A DNA stretch of 24,069 bases from an uncultured Bacteroides sp. (GTDB taxonomy: Bacteria; Bacteroidota; Bacteroidia; Bacteroidales; Bacteroidaceae). A program made the translations under genes and the position numbers. Each line of letters opens with the position of its first letter. Position 1 is the first letter of the stretch. Positions 8,171 through 16,010 of this stretch are shown here, in pieces. Under the pieces are notes generated by a model that was given only the letters and a program-made list of their open reading frames with translations, made no database searches and was not told the origin of the DNA. The stretch is from the NCBI GenBank assembly GCA_905203765.1, contig CAJKXC010000039.1:1-24069 (forward strand), read 5' to 3'.

Positions 8171-8947
8171 TTACCAGTCGAACTTCAGATGCTTCACTGT
8201 TTTCTTTTCATCGAGAATCATGCGCAGGGATGCAATGCCTATTTCAACATGCTCTGCTACATAGTTCTGAGTGACTATATTGTCACTTTTATCGGTTTTC
8301 ACTCCTTCCGGAATCATGGGCTGATCGGATACCAACAAAAGGGCACCGGTAGGAATATGATTAGCAAAACCGCAGCTAAACAGGGTTGCAGTTTCCATGT
8401 CGACAGCCATTGCACGGGTTTTCTTCAGATATTCTTTGAATTCCTCGTCATGCTCCCAAATACGGCGGTTGGTGGTGTATACAGTACCGGTCCAGTAATC
8501 GCGGGCGTAGTCGCGGATAGCAGAGGAAACGGCGCGTTGCAGCATAAATGCCGGAAGCGACGGAACTTCGGGGGGGAAATAGTCATTAGAAGTACCTTCG
8601 CCACGGATGGCGGCGATAGGAAGGATGAGGTCCCCTATCTTATTCTTTCGGTCTATGCCTCCGCACTTGCCTAAAAACAGGCAGGCTTTGGGGTGGATAG
8701 CACTCAGCAAGTCCATGATGATGGCTGCATTAGGACTTCCCATACCGAAGTTGATGATGGTTATTCCTCCTGCACTGGCAGAGATCATATTAGCATCTTT
8801 ACCAAGGATAGGAACATTGAACTTTTCCGCGAATATTTCCACATACTTGTTGAAATTGGTCAACAAAATGTATTCTCCAAAATCCTCCAGGCTACGTTTT
8901 GTATAGCGGGGCAGCCAATTAGCTACGATTTCTTCTTTAGTTTTCAT
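8171..8947 (-). CDS. amn: AMP nucleosidase, short Bacteroidetes form
   Basis: This 258-residue protein belongs to the PNP/UDP phosphorylase superfamily and most resembles the short AMP nucleosidase group, which would hydrolyse AMP to adenine and ribose 5-phosphate. Visible landmarks are the phosphate-binding-type loop FGMGSPNA (67-74), FLGKCGGID (91-99), AVDMETATLF with Glu185, the ribose-contacting glutamate of the superfamily, and the acidic residue of VSDQP (Asp208). It lacks the extra N-terminal domain of enterobacterial Amn. Substrate is inferred from family resemblance, and a related nucleoside phosphorylase role is possible. It is divergent from kinase gene A. Confidence 0.85.
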   Translation of the reverse strand: MKTKEEIVANWLPRYTKRSLEDFGEYILLTNFNKYVEIFAEKFNVPILGKDANMISASAGGITIINFGMGSPNAAIIMDLLSAIHPKACLFLGKCGGIDRKNKIGDLILPIAAIRGEGTSNDYFPPEVPSLPAFMLQRAVSSAIRDYARDYWTGTVYTTNRRIWEHDEEFKEYLKKTRAMAVDMETATLFSCGFANHIPTGALLLVSDQPMIPEGVKTDKSDNIVTQNYVAEHVEIGIASLRMILDEKKTVKHLKFDW

Positions 8948-8957
8948 CAGATTTTAT

Positions 8958-8965
8958 TAAATTTG
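8958..8965 (+). promoter_or_regulatory. Possible -7 box of kinase genes A and B
   Basis: TAAATTTG followed by CTCC resembles the boxes in front of C (TATATTTG, then TTCCC) and D (TAATTTTG, then TCCC). It lies about 80 bp before the start of A. No -33 element is evident. Confidence 0.4.
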
Positions 8966-9002
8966 CTCCGAAAAGACTTTTAAGGAGCGATTATTTAACT
9001 CA

Positions 9003-9010
9003 CAAAAGTA
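9003..9010 (-). promoter_or_regulatory. -7 box of the AMP nucleosidase gene
   Basis: TACTTTTG on the minus strand fits TAnnTTTG and lies 55 bp before the start codon at 8947. No clear -33 element is seen. Confidence 0.5.
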
Positions 9011-9044
9011 CAATAAAAAACTAAAAACTGGAAATTAAAATCGA

Positions 9045-10133
9045 ATGAAACAACAAATATTACTATTGCTATTCTGTTTGTTAAGTAGTGTTTCGTGGGC
9101 GCAAGAGCAGAATGGTGATAGTCTCAGCTGGGCAGATGCTGCAAAAGAGTTGCAAGCAGGGCATTATGACAAAGCCTGTAGCCTATATATCGATCTGAGC
9201 AATCATGCAATATCCACTTTTCAAGAGATAAATTCACGTGAGGTAAAAGATTTGCGGAATGAGTATTCCATTGACGAGGTTTTGTTGCAAAGAAACCTTC
9301 ATCAAAGCCGTTTGCTGAAATTAGTATGGATTGCCGGCATTATCCTTGTGGGGATGTTCATGATCTGTTTTTTTTATATAAGAAGGCAAAACAAGTTGTT
9401 AGCCCTATCCCGTGGGGAGTTAGACCGTGCAAAATCTTTGGCGGAAGATTCCATCCGAAACAAGAGTTTGTTCCTTTCCAATATGAGCCATGAGATTAAA
9501 ACACCGTTGAATGCTCTCTCAGGCTTTGCGGAAGTGCTTACTATGCCGGGAATTGATGAAGGAACGCGCAATCAATGCAACGAAATCATCCAGCTGAACT
9601 CCGAATTGCTACTAAAGCTGATAAATGATGTGATAGACATATCCTGTCTGGATATTGCTAATATGAAGTTCAACATTAAACCTTGTGAAGCGGTCTTGCT
9701 TTGCCGGAATGTAGTGAAGACGTTGAGTTCCATCAAGCAGACAGATGCCGAAATCCTTTTCGAAACCGAACTGCCTTCATTAGAATTAGATACTGATATA
9801 GAACGTCTGCAACAGTTGCTGATCAATCTATTGGTCAATGCCACCAAGTTCACCAAAGAAGGTACCATCACACTGTGGCTGGAAATGGCAGATGATGGAA
9901 AGGCGCAATTCTCGGTGACCGATACCGGTTGCGGTATTCCGCTTGAAAAGCAGGCGCGTATCTTCGAGCGTTTTGAGAAACTTGACGAGAAGGCACAAGG
10001 CACAGGATTAGGACTTTCAATCTGCCAGCTCATCATCAAGCGCCTGGGTGGAGACATCTGGATTGATTCCCAATATGTTAAAGGCTCCCGTTTTGTATTT
10101 GTTCATCCACTAAAGCAGGAAGTACGCTTATGA
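9045..10133 (+). CDS. Sensor histidine kinase A (short sensor, catalytically complete)
   Basis: This 362-residue membrane kinase has a signal peptide ending at about residue 19 (SWAQ). A short periplasmic segment of about 70 residues contains one TPR-like helix pair, then comes a membrane segment at about 92-111. The HisKA helix has phospho-acceptor His149 in SHEIKTPLN. All ATPase boxes are present: N box Asn265 in LLVNATKFT, G1 DTGCGIP (293-299), F box FERF (307-310) and G2 GTGLGLS (319-325). It has no receiver domain, and no response regulator lies nearby. Its stop overlaps the start of B by ATGA. It is a close paralogue of D. The ligand and partner are unknown. Confidence 0.92.
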   Translation: MKQQILLLLFCLLSSVSWAQEQNGDSLSWADAAKELQAGHYDKACSLYIDLSNHAISTFQEINSREVKDLRNEYSIDEVLLQRNLHQSRLLKLVWIAGIILVGMFMICFFYIRRQNKLLALSRGELDRAKSLAEDSIRNKSLFLSNMSHEIKTPLNALSGFAEVLTMPGIDEGTRNQCNEIIQLNSELLLKLINDVIDISCLDIANMKFNIKPCEAVLLCRNVVKTLSSIKQTDAEILFETELPSLELDTDIERLQQLLINLLVNATKFTKEGTITLWLEMADDGKAQFSVTDTGCGIPLEKQARIFERFEKLDEKAQGTGLGLSICQLIIKRLGGDIWIDSQYVKGSRFVFVHPLKQEVRL

Positions 10134-12076
10134 AAAAGATATTATTCATCCTGATATGCCATCTTCTGATAATTGCCTCTGCCAAAGCGGAACAGCCTCT
10201 CTCTCCTGCCGACAGCCAGTTACGCGACAGTGTGTTCCGCGTATCCGGTACCATGTCCGCAGACAGTCTGCGTGTGAAGTTCATGCGTAAGATGCTTCAG
10301 CAGAATATCGGTAAGGATTGGGCAAAGGAATTTCTCGATTCCGCCATCGTATGGTCTGTCCGCAGCAATTATGCCCAGGGAGAATTGGGAGTTTATTTCG
10401 ACTATTACCGTCACTATAAGTATCAGGCAGATACCATGCAGATGAGCAAGTCGTTTGAGCAGCTGGAAACCCTCAGCAACAAGTACGGAAGCTATGACCT
10501 CTATTTCATTGCCTGGGGAGACAAACTCCAATTTAATATTGTCCGTGGAGATACGGAGTACGTTATACTGGAAGCAAAGCGCATGGAAGCAGCCGCCCGC
10601 AGGCTGAATAATCCGATAGGAATACTGAATTCCCATCTGGCTGCCGCCAGGGCTTATAAAGGAGCCAAGCAAGAAGAAGAAGCCATTGCCAAGTTCAGGG
10701 AAATACTGGAAATGCCCAATCTTTCGAGTGCCGACCGCCCGATGATCCATAGCGAAATTGCGGGAATATACATGTGGCATGTATCTAACAGCGGAAAGGC
10801 ATTGGCCGAACTGCAGAAAGGATGTGATGCTGCTTTGCGTGAAGTAAGCAAAGACCCCAAAAAGGCAGAAACCTTTAGAAACAGGCTGCTGGACCTTGAA
10901 TTGGCCTTCTGTGAGATTTATCTGACCATTTCTGATATCGATAACCTGGAGAAGCATCTGAAAGAGGTGCAGAAATACTATACGCCGGATTGCCTGTTTT
11001 CCTTTTACATAAGATACCACACAGTCCTGGCCGGTTATTATAAGATGACGAAAGAATGGGACGCCTGTTTTCGTGAGTACGACATCGCCCTGGCACATTT
11101 CAAAGGAACGCAACCCCTGCACGAGATGTCCATACACCTTCTGAAAGCAGCCGCTTTCGGGGAAGCAGGACGGCAGAAAGAGGCTGCCGAAACTTATAGC
11201 CGCGCCGCTATTGAGATGGATTCCATAAACCGTGAGGTGTTGCAACGCCATGAAGAGGTGCACCGCGCCAACTACGCCATCCGCCAGGCATTGCTGGACA
11301 AGGCTACGGCGGAAAAGCACTACAACCTGACATGGGTAGCATCGGTCATCCTCTTGGCAGTGGGGCTGGCAATACTGCTGGTGCGTGCATTGTATGTGCG
11401 CCGTATCTTGCGCAGTTCGGAGCACGAAACCCGTGCAGCGCTGGAGACCGTGGAAGCCGCCAATAAGATGAAAGAAGTTTTCTTGCGAAATATCACCTAT
11501 GAAATAAGAGTACCGCTGAATGCTGTCGTGGGCTTCTCCGAGTTGCTTACCGAAAGTGCCGGCGACCTTCCGATCGAGCAGATGCAGGAATATGCCGCAT
11601 TGGTGAAGAAGAACGCCGACCGCCTGTCTAAACTTATCTTCGACGTGCTCGACCTTTCCCGTTTGGAATCGGGCATGATGAAGTTCAACGTCCAGGAGTG
11701 CGATGCCGTGCAGTTCTGCCGTGACGCCAAGATGATGGTGGAGATGCAGGACGGCAATATGGTGCACATAGAATTTGATACCGAACTGGAGAGCCTGCCG
11801 ATACAGGCAGACAGTACGCGCTTTATGAAACTGATGGTTTCCGTCCTCTCCGCTCCCATTGGCTACGAAGGCGAGGCTTTCGTGAAGTTCTCGTTGGTGA
11901 GCGAAGACGGCAGACTGAAAATTACCGTGCACGGCAGTCCGTTGCTGGAAGTGGTGGGCGACAAAGAGCAGCACCGCATACAGCATGACATCAACCGGCT
12001 CTACCTGGAAACATTCAAGGGAAGTTATTCCGTAGATAAAGAGCAACACATGATAATCATTACTTACCCTATTTAG
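10130..12076 (+). CDS. TPR-containing histidine pseudokinase B
   Basis: This 648-residue protein has a signal peptide (to about residue 20), a long periplasmic helical TPR-type region (about 25-365), a membrane-proximal helix, a membrane segment (about 401-420) and a cytoplasmic HisKA-like helix pair. At the phospho-acceptor position the motif reads TYEIRVPLN, with Tyr457 in place of His. The following ATPase-like region keeps length and some strands, but the N-box Asn is Ala (VLSAPIGY), the G1 motif is replaced by HGSPLLE and the G2 box is absent. It should therefore lack kinase activity. It overlaps A by 4 bp and is a close paralogue of C. A regulatory or sensing role with A is inference. 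Confidence 0.9.
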   Translation: MKKILFILICHLLIIASAKAEQPLSPADSQLRDSVFRVSGTMSADSLRVKFMRKMLQQNIGKDWAKEFLDSAIVWSVRSNYAQGELGVYFDYYRHYKYQADTMQMSKSFEQLETLSNKYGSYDLYFIAWGDKLQFNIVRGDTEYVILEAKRMEAAARRLNNPIGILNSHLAAARAYKGAKQEEEAIAKFREILEMPNLSSADRPMIHSEIAGIYMWHVSNSGKALAELQKGCDAALREVSKDPKKAETFRNRLLDLELAFCEIYLTISDIDNLEKHLKEVQKYYTPDCLFSFYIRYHTVLAGYYKMTKEWDACFREYDIALAHFKGTQPLHEMSIHLLKAAAFGEAGRQKEAAETYSRAAIEMDSINREVLQRHEEVHRANYAIRQALLDKATAEKHYNLTWVASVILLAVGLAILLVRALYVRRILRSSEHETRAALETVEAANKMKEVFLRNITYEIRVPLNAVVGFSELLTESAGDLPIEQMQEYAALVKKNADRLSKLIFDVLDLSRLESGMMKFNVQECDAVQFCRDAKMMVEMQDGNMVHIEFDTELESLPIQADSTRFMKLMVSVLSAPIGYEGEAFVKFSLVSEDGRLKITVHGSPLLEVVGDKEQHRIQHDINRLYLETFKGSYSVDKEQHMIIITYPI

Positions 12077-12167
12077 GTCATTGGCGATAATACGGCGTTA
12101 GACGGACATTCGGTTTGTAAATATTCAATAAACTGCAATTTCTTCTTTTGTTTTCACAGAATTTCCC

Positions 12168-12175
12168 TATATTTG
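12168..12175 (+). promoter_or_regulatory. Promoter -7 box of kinase gene C
   Basis: TATATTTG fits TAnnTTTG. A TTTG at 12147-12150 lies 17 nt upstream, slightly closer than usual. The surrounding sequence (TTCTTCTT, TGTTTTC, CCCT) is shared with the region before D. Confidence 0.55.
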
Positions 12176-12250
12176 TTCCCTAATGACCTTCTGGACGATA
12201 TTCTGTTCGCAAAAGTACGGGAAGAAAGCCGGATATGAAATCAAGATAGG

Positions 12251-14191
12251 ATGAAACTACATTTATCACTACTATTACTCTTTTGCTTATTAAGTAATGT
12301 TTTACAAGCGCAGCAGCAGGAAGACAAGCAGTTGCGTGACAGCATTTTCAACATATACCATTCAATGTCTGCAGATACCACCAAGCGTGTGGAGTTCATG
12401 CGCAATATGCTGCAGAAGAATATCGGCAAGAAGTGGTCGGTGGAACTGCTCGATTCGGCTTTGGTACTGGCTACCGACAGTCAGTACAGGGAAGAAGAAG
12501 TAGGTATCCGCTATGACTACTACCGTCACTATAAGTATCAGGCCGATACATTGCAAATGGGCAAAGCCTTCAGAACATTGGAATCTGTCAGCCGGAAGTA
12601 TAAGATGTATGACCTTTATTTTGCGGCATGGGGAGATATTCTCCAATTCAATACAGTGCGTGGAGATACGGAGTACGTGTTGCTGGAAGCCCGGCGCATG
12701 AAAGAAGAAGCGCAAAAGCTGGACAACCGGACCGGCATCTATTACTCCATGCTGACTACGGCCAGGGCTTTGCGTGCCTCTAAGCACGAAGATGAAGCCA
12801 TCGAGAAATATAGGGAAACTTTAGAACTCCCCCACCTGCCCAAAGTAGATATGGCTACGGTTTATAACGAAATTCACACTATTTACCAACTGAAAGGCGA
12901 ATACCTGCTGGCTATCTCCGAACTGAACATGCAACGCAGCATGATGGAACAAGCATTGGCAGAAGCACCGGAGAAAGCGGATAGTTACAGAGATAAGATG
13001 CTGGATATGGAGCTGTCTTATAGTGGCATCTATCTGGATAACTCTGACCTTGACAACTTGCAGAAGCATTTGAAACTGGCCGAGAAGTATTATTCGTCGA
13101 ACAGCTTGTTCTCCTATCGCATCAAGTACCACATCATGTGGGGCGGTTATTATTGCCTGCGCGGAGAATGGGATAAAAGTTTCCGTGAGTACGACACGGC
13201 TCTATCATTGTTTGACGATACCCAGCCTTTGTTCAAGATGACGGTACGCATCATTAAGGGGCATGCCCTGAAATATGCCGGACGATATAAGGAAGCCGCC
13301 GAGAACTATCTTCGCGGTGTACAAGAGATGGATTCTCTGAACCGCGACGTGCTTCGCCTGCACGAAGAAGCGCATCAGGCAAACTATACCATTCGCCAGG
13401 CCTTGCTGGAGCGGGCCACAGCGGACAAACGTTATAACCAGTTGCGTGTGGCACTGATCATACTGGTGATTATCGCATTGTCGGTATCGTTGTGGCGTGC
13501 ATTGCACGTACGGCGTATGTTGCGCAAGTCGGAACAAGAAACGCGCGAGGCTTTGAACACCGTGGAAGCGGCCGACAAGATGAAAGAAGTCTTTCTGCGT
13601 AACATCACCTCTCAGATACGGGTACCGCTGAACTTGGTAGTCGGCTTTTCGGAAGTGCTTTCCACGGAAAAAGACCTTTCGCAAGAGCAGATGGAAGAAT
13701 ATGCCGGACTGGTGAAGAAGAATGCCGGGCAACTGTCGCAACTGATATTCGATGTGCTCGACCTCTCCCGCTTGGAATCCGGAATGATGAAGTTCAATGT
13801 TGTGGAGTGCGATGCCGTGCAGATGTGCCGTGACGCCAAGATGATGGTGGAGATGCAGGAGAACAATGCAATGCACCTGCAATTCGACACGACATCGGAT
13901 TCGCTCTTGATACGGGCGGATAGCGGACGCTTTATGAGGTTGCTTTCGTCGGTGCTCTCTGCCCCCGAAGGATATCAGGGCATGGCTTGGGTTAATTATA
14001 CATTGAGCCGCGAAGGTGAGGTGATGAAACTGGTTGTGACCGGAAGTCCCCTACTGAAAATGGAAGAAGAAGAGGGAGAATACTCTCCCCAGATACAGCA
14101 CGACATCAACCGGCTGTATCTGGAAACCTTTAAAGGCAGTTATCTCGTGAAGAAGGAAGAACGCACAATTGTCATTACCTACCCTATTTGA
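12251..14191 (+). CDS. TPR-containing histidine pseudokinase C
   Basis: This 646-residue paralogue of B has the same layout: signal peptide (to about 20), periplasmic TPR-type helices (about 25-360), membrane segment (about 398-415), then a HisKA-like region. The phospho-acceptor motif reads TSQIRVPLN, with Ser454 in the His position, a different substitution from that in B. The N box is degraded to VLSAPEGY, G1 to TGSPLLK, and G2 is missing, exactly as in B. Both proteins end ITYPI. The loss was thus kept after or before duplication while the rest stayed intact, which argues for a working non-catalytic protein rather than decay. It has its own promoter-like region. Confidence 0.9.
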   Translation: MKLHLSLLLLFCLLSNVLQAQQQEDKQLRDSIFNIYHSMSADTTKRVEFMRNMLQKNIGKKWSVELLDSALVLATDSQYREEEVGIRYDYYRHYKYQADTLQMGKAFRTLESVSRKYKMYDLYFAAWGDILQFNTVRGDTEYVLLEARRMKEEAQKLDNRTGIYYSMLTTARALRASKHEDEAIEKYRETLELPHLPKVDMATVYNEIHTIYQLKGEYLLAISELNMQRSMMEQALAEAPEKADSYRDKMLDMELSYSGIYLDNSDLDNLQKHLKLAEKYYSSNSLFSYRIKYHIMWGGYYCLRGEWDKSFREYDTALSLFDDTQPLFKMTVRIIKGHALKYAGRYKEAAENYLRGVQEMDSLNRDVLRLHEEAHQANYTIRQALLERATADKRYNQLRVALIILVIIALSVSLWRALHVRRMLRKSEQETREALNTVEAADKMKEVFLRNITSQIRVPLNLVVGFSEVLSTEKDLSQEQMEEYAGLVKKNAGQLSQLIFDVLDLSRLESGMMKFNVVECDAVQMCRDAKMMVEMQENNAMHLQFDTTSDSLLIRADSGRFMRLLSSVLSAPEGYQGMAWVNYTLSREGEVMKLVVTGSPLLKMEEEEGEYSPQIQHDINRLYLETFKGSYLVKKEERTIVITYPI

Positions 14192-14255
14192 ATATTGCCT
14201 GTCATGCCGGCGTTCAAATAGCTATGATTCTTCTTCTGTTTTCGTGGAAATTAAT

Positions 14256-14263
14256 TAATTTTG
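14256..14263 (+). promoter_or_regulatory. Promoter -7 box of kinase gene D
   Basis: TAATTTTG fits TAnnTTTG and aligns with the box in front of C. The TTTG at the C -33 position is TCTG here. The leader to the ATG at 14344 is about 75 nt. Confidence 0.5.
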
Positions 14264-14343
14264 TCCCTCAAATACTTAGGAAGCAGTTATGTACCCCGTA
14301 GAAGTTAAGGAATAATGAAGTAGAACAATGAAAGTAAAACAGG

Positions 14344-15447
14344 ATGAAGCAACGTATATTACTACTATTATTATTGTGTTTGTCAGCCAGTGTTTCCTGG
14401 GCACAAGACCAGATACAGAAGCAGGACGGCGATAGTGTGCTTTGGGCAGTTGCCGCGCAGGAGTTGCAAGCAGGACATTACGAGAAAGCATGCAGCTTGT
14501 ACCTGGACTTAAGCAACCATACCATAGCCGTTTACCAGGACATCAACTCGCGCAAGGTAGAGGACTTGCGCACTAAATTCTCCATCGACGAGGTGCAGTT
14601 GCAACGCAACATCCAGCAGAGCCGTTTGTTGCGCCTGATATGGATTGCGGGAGTTATTCTCCTGGTGGTGTTTGCAGGTTGTTTCTTCTATATACGCAAG
14701 CAGAACAGATGGCTGGCGCATTCCCGTGAGGAGCTGAACCGTGCGAAAGCCCTGGCCGAAGAATCCATCCGCAACAAAAGCCTGTTCTTGTCCAATATGA
14801 GCCATGAGATTAAAACACCGCTGAATGCCCTCTCCGGTTTTGCCGAAGTGCTGACCATGCCCGGAATTGACGAAGCAACCCGCGAGCAATGCAATGACAT
14901 CATACAACTGAACTCGGAACTGCTGCTGAAGCTGATAAACGACGTGATAGACATCTCCTGCCTGGACGTTGCCAATATGAAGTTCAACATCAAGCCTTGC
15001 GATGCCGTGGCCCTTTGTCGGAACGTGGTGAAAACGCTGAGCGCCATTAAGCAGACCGATGCCGAGATGCTGTTCGAGACAGACCTCGATACCCTGGAAC
15101 TGGATACCGATGTGGAGCGCTTGCAGCAGTTGCTGATAAACCTGCAAGTCAACGCTACCAAGTTCACCAAACAAGGCAGCATCACCCTGAAACTGGAAAA
15201 GACCGAAGACGGCATGGCGCGCTTCTCCGTTACCGATACCGGATGCGGCATTCCGCTGGAGCAGCAGAGCCGTATCTTCGAGCGCTTCGAGAAACTGAAT
15301 GAGAAAGCACAGGGAACCGGACTGGGACTGTCCATCTGCCAACTGATTATTAAGCGCCTGAACGGAGATATCTGGATAGATTCCGAATACACCCAGGGTT
15401 GCCGTTTCGTATTTGTCCACCCACTAAAGCAGGAAGTACGGTCATGA
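14344..15447 (+). CDS. Sensor histidine kinase D (short sensor, catalytically complete)
   Basis: This 367-residue kinase is a close paralogue of A over its whole length. It has a signal peptide ending at about residue 20 (SWAQ) and a short periplasmic part with one TPR-like helix pair. A membrane segment lies at about 97-117, then His154 in SHEIKTPLN. The ATPase boxes are Asn270 in NATKFT, DTGCGIP (298-304), FERF and GTGLGLS (324-330). It ends in the same HPLKQEVR motif as A. Codons differ widely from A at synonymous positions, with more G and C, so the duplication is not recent. Its stop overlaps the next gene by ATGA. Confidence 0.92.
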   Translation: MKQRILLLLLLCLSASVSWAQDQIQKQDGDSVLWAVAAQELQAGHYEKACSLYLDLSNHTIAVYQDINSRKVEDLRTKFSIDEVQLQRNIQQSRLLRLIWIAGVILLVVFAGCFFYIRKQNRWLAHSREELNRAKALAEESIRNKSLFLSNMSHEIKTPLNALSGFAEVLTMPGIDEATREQCNDIIQLNSELLLKLINDVIDISCLDVANMKFNIKPCDAVALCRNVVKTLSAIKQTDAEMLFETDLDTLELDTDVERLQQLLINLQVNATKFTKQGSITLKLEKTEDGMARFSVTDTGCGIPLEQQSRIFERFEKLNEKAQGTGLGLSICQLIIKRLNGDIWIDSEYTQGCRFVFVHPLKQEVRS

Positions 15448-15899
15448 AGATGCAGGAACTTAATTTACCAAGATTCGAAACCAAGATAGCAGAGAGAGAC
15501 GGCCGGACAGTGATTTTCGATGTCGTCCGCCGCCGCTACGTGGCACTGACGCCCGAAGAATGGGTGCGCCAGCACTTTGTACACTTTCTGCTGGCGCACA
15601 AAGGTTATCCGCAAGCGCTGCTGGCAAACGAAGTGCAGGTGCAGCTGAACGGTACCAGGAAGCGTTGCGACACCGTGCTCTACCGCCGCGACCTGACCGC
15701 GCGCATGATTGTGGAATACAAAGCGCCCGAAATAGAAATCACACAGAAAGTTTTCGACCAGATCACCCGCTACAACATGGTACTGAAAGTAGATTACCTG
15801 ATTGTGAGCAACGGGCTGCAACACTATTGCTGCCGCATCGATTACGAACGGAACACTTATACCTTTCTCCAGAACATCCCCGCGTACGGAGACTTATAA
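15444..15899 (+). CDS. Stand-alone HsdR N-terminal-like protein (PD-(D/E)XK fold)
   Basis: This 151-residue protein resembles the small type I restriction enzyme R N-terminal-like family (HSDR_N_2). It has the PD-(D/E)XK pattern: Asp76 in RKRCDTVLY, then Glu91 and Lys93 in IVEYKAP, with Gln106 in DQITRYN downstream. No helicase or specificity genes are nearby, so it is not part of a restriction system here; its cellular role is unknown. An in-frame start at 15399 exists, but the ATG at 15444, overlapping the stop of D by ATGA, is preferred by analogy with the A-B junction. From memory, related genes often neighbour holA in Bacteroidetes, which would mean that the kinase cluster separates old neighbours. 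Confidence 0.8.
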   Translation: MKMQELNLPRFETKIAERDGRTVIFDVVRRRYVALTPEEWVRQHFVHFLLAHKGYPQALLANEVQVQLNGTRKRCDTVLYRRDLTARMIVEYKAPEIEITQKVFDQITRYNMVLKVDYLIVSNGLQHYCCRIDYERNTYTFLQNIPAYGDL

Positions 15900-15911
15900 T
15901 GCATCATACAG

Positions 15912-15994
15912 AAACGCATGGTCTGTTTGCCCCAAACGCATCATGCGTTGAGGGTAAACAGACCATGCGTTTGGGGTAAACAGATGATGCGTTT
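15912..15994. repeat. 22-nt-period palindromic array, AAAC...GTTT family, copy 2
   Basis: Four 17-nt units start at 15912, 15934, 15956 and 15978, exactly 22 nt apart, with spacers GCCCC, AGGGT and GGGGT. Unit 3 is the exact reverse complement of unit 1. Unit 4 is identical to unit 4 of copy 1. Unit 2 is itself nearly perfect as a palindrome (AACGCAT-C-ATGCGTT). The array lies between convergent genes, the HsdR-like gene and the RND pump gene, as copy 1 does between tRNA-Arg and dapA. Confidence 0.92.
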
Positions 15995-16010
15995 TGAGCA
16001 GTTACACCAT

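Noticed and set aside
10220..12049. A 609-codon leftward open frame.
   Set aside because: It is antisense to pseudokinase B, whose signal peptide, TPR helices, membrane segment and paralogue C make B the real gene. The antisense frame has no recognisable domain.
9045..12076. A and B as one hybrid two-component system or a single broken gene.
   Set aside because: Each has its own signal peptide and membrane segment, there is a clean ATGA overlap, neither has a receiver or DNA-binding domain, and the D and C paralogues keep the same limits.
12210..12217. A minus-strand TACTTTTG that could be a promoter antisense to B.
   Set aside because: It fits the -7 consensus, but no -33 element or leftward gene supports it. 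The octamer is short enough to occur by chance.
15444..15899. The HsdR-like gene as evidence of a type I restriction system.
   Set aside because: It has only the nuclease-like domain, and no hsdM, hsdS or helicase motor domain is in the window.
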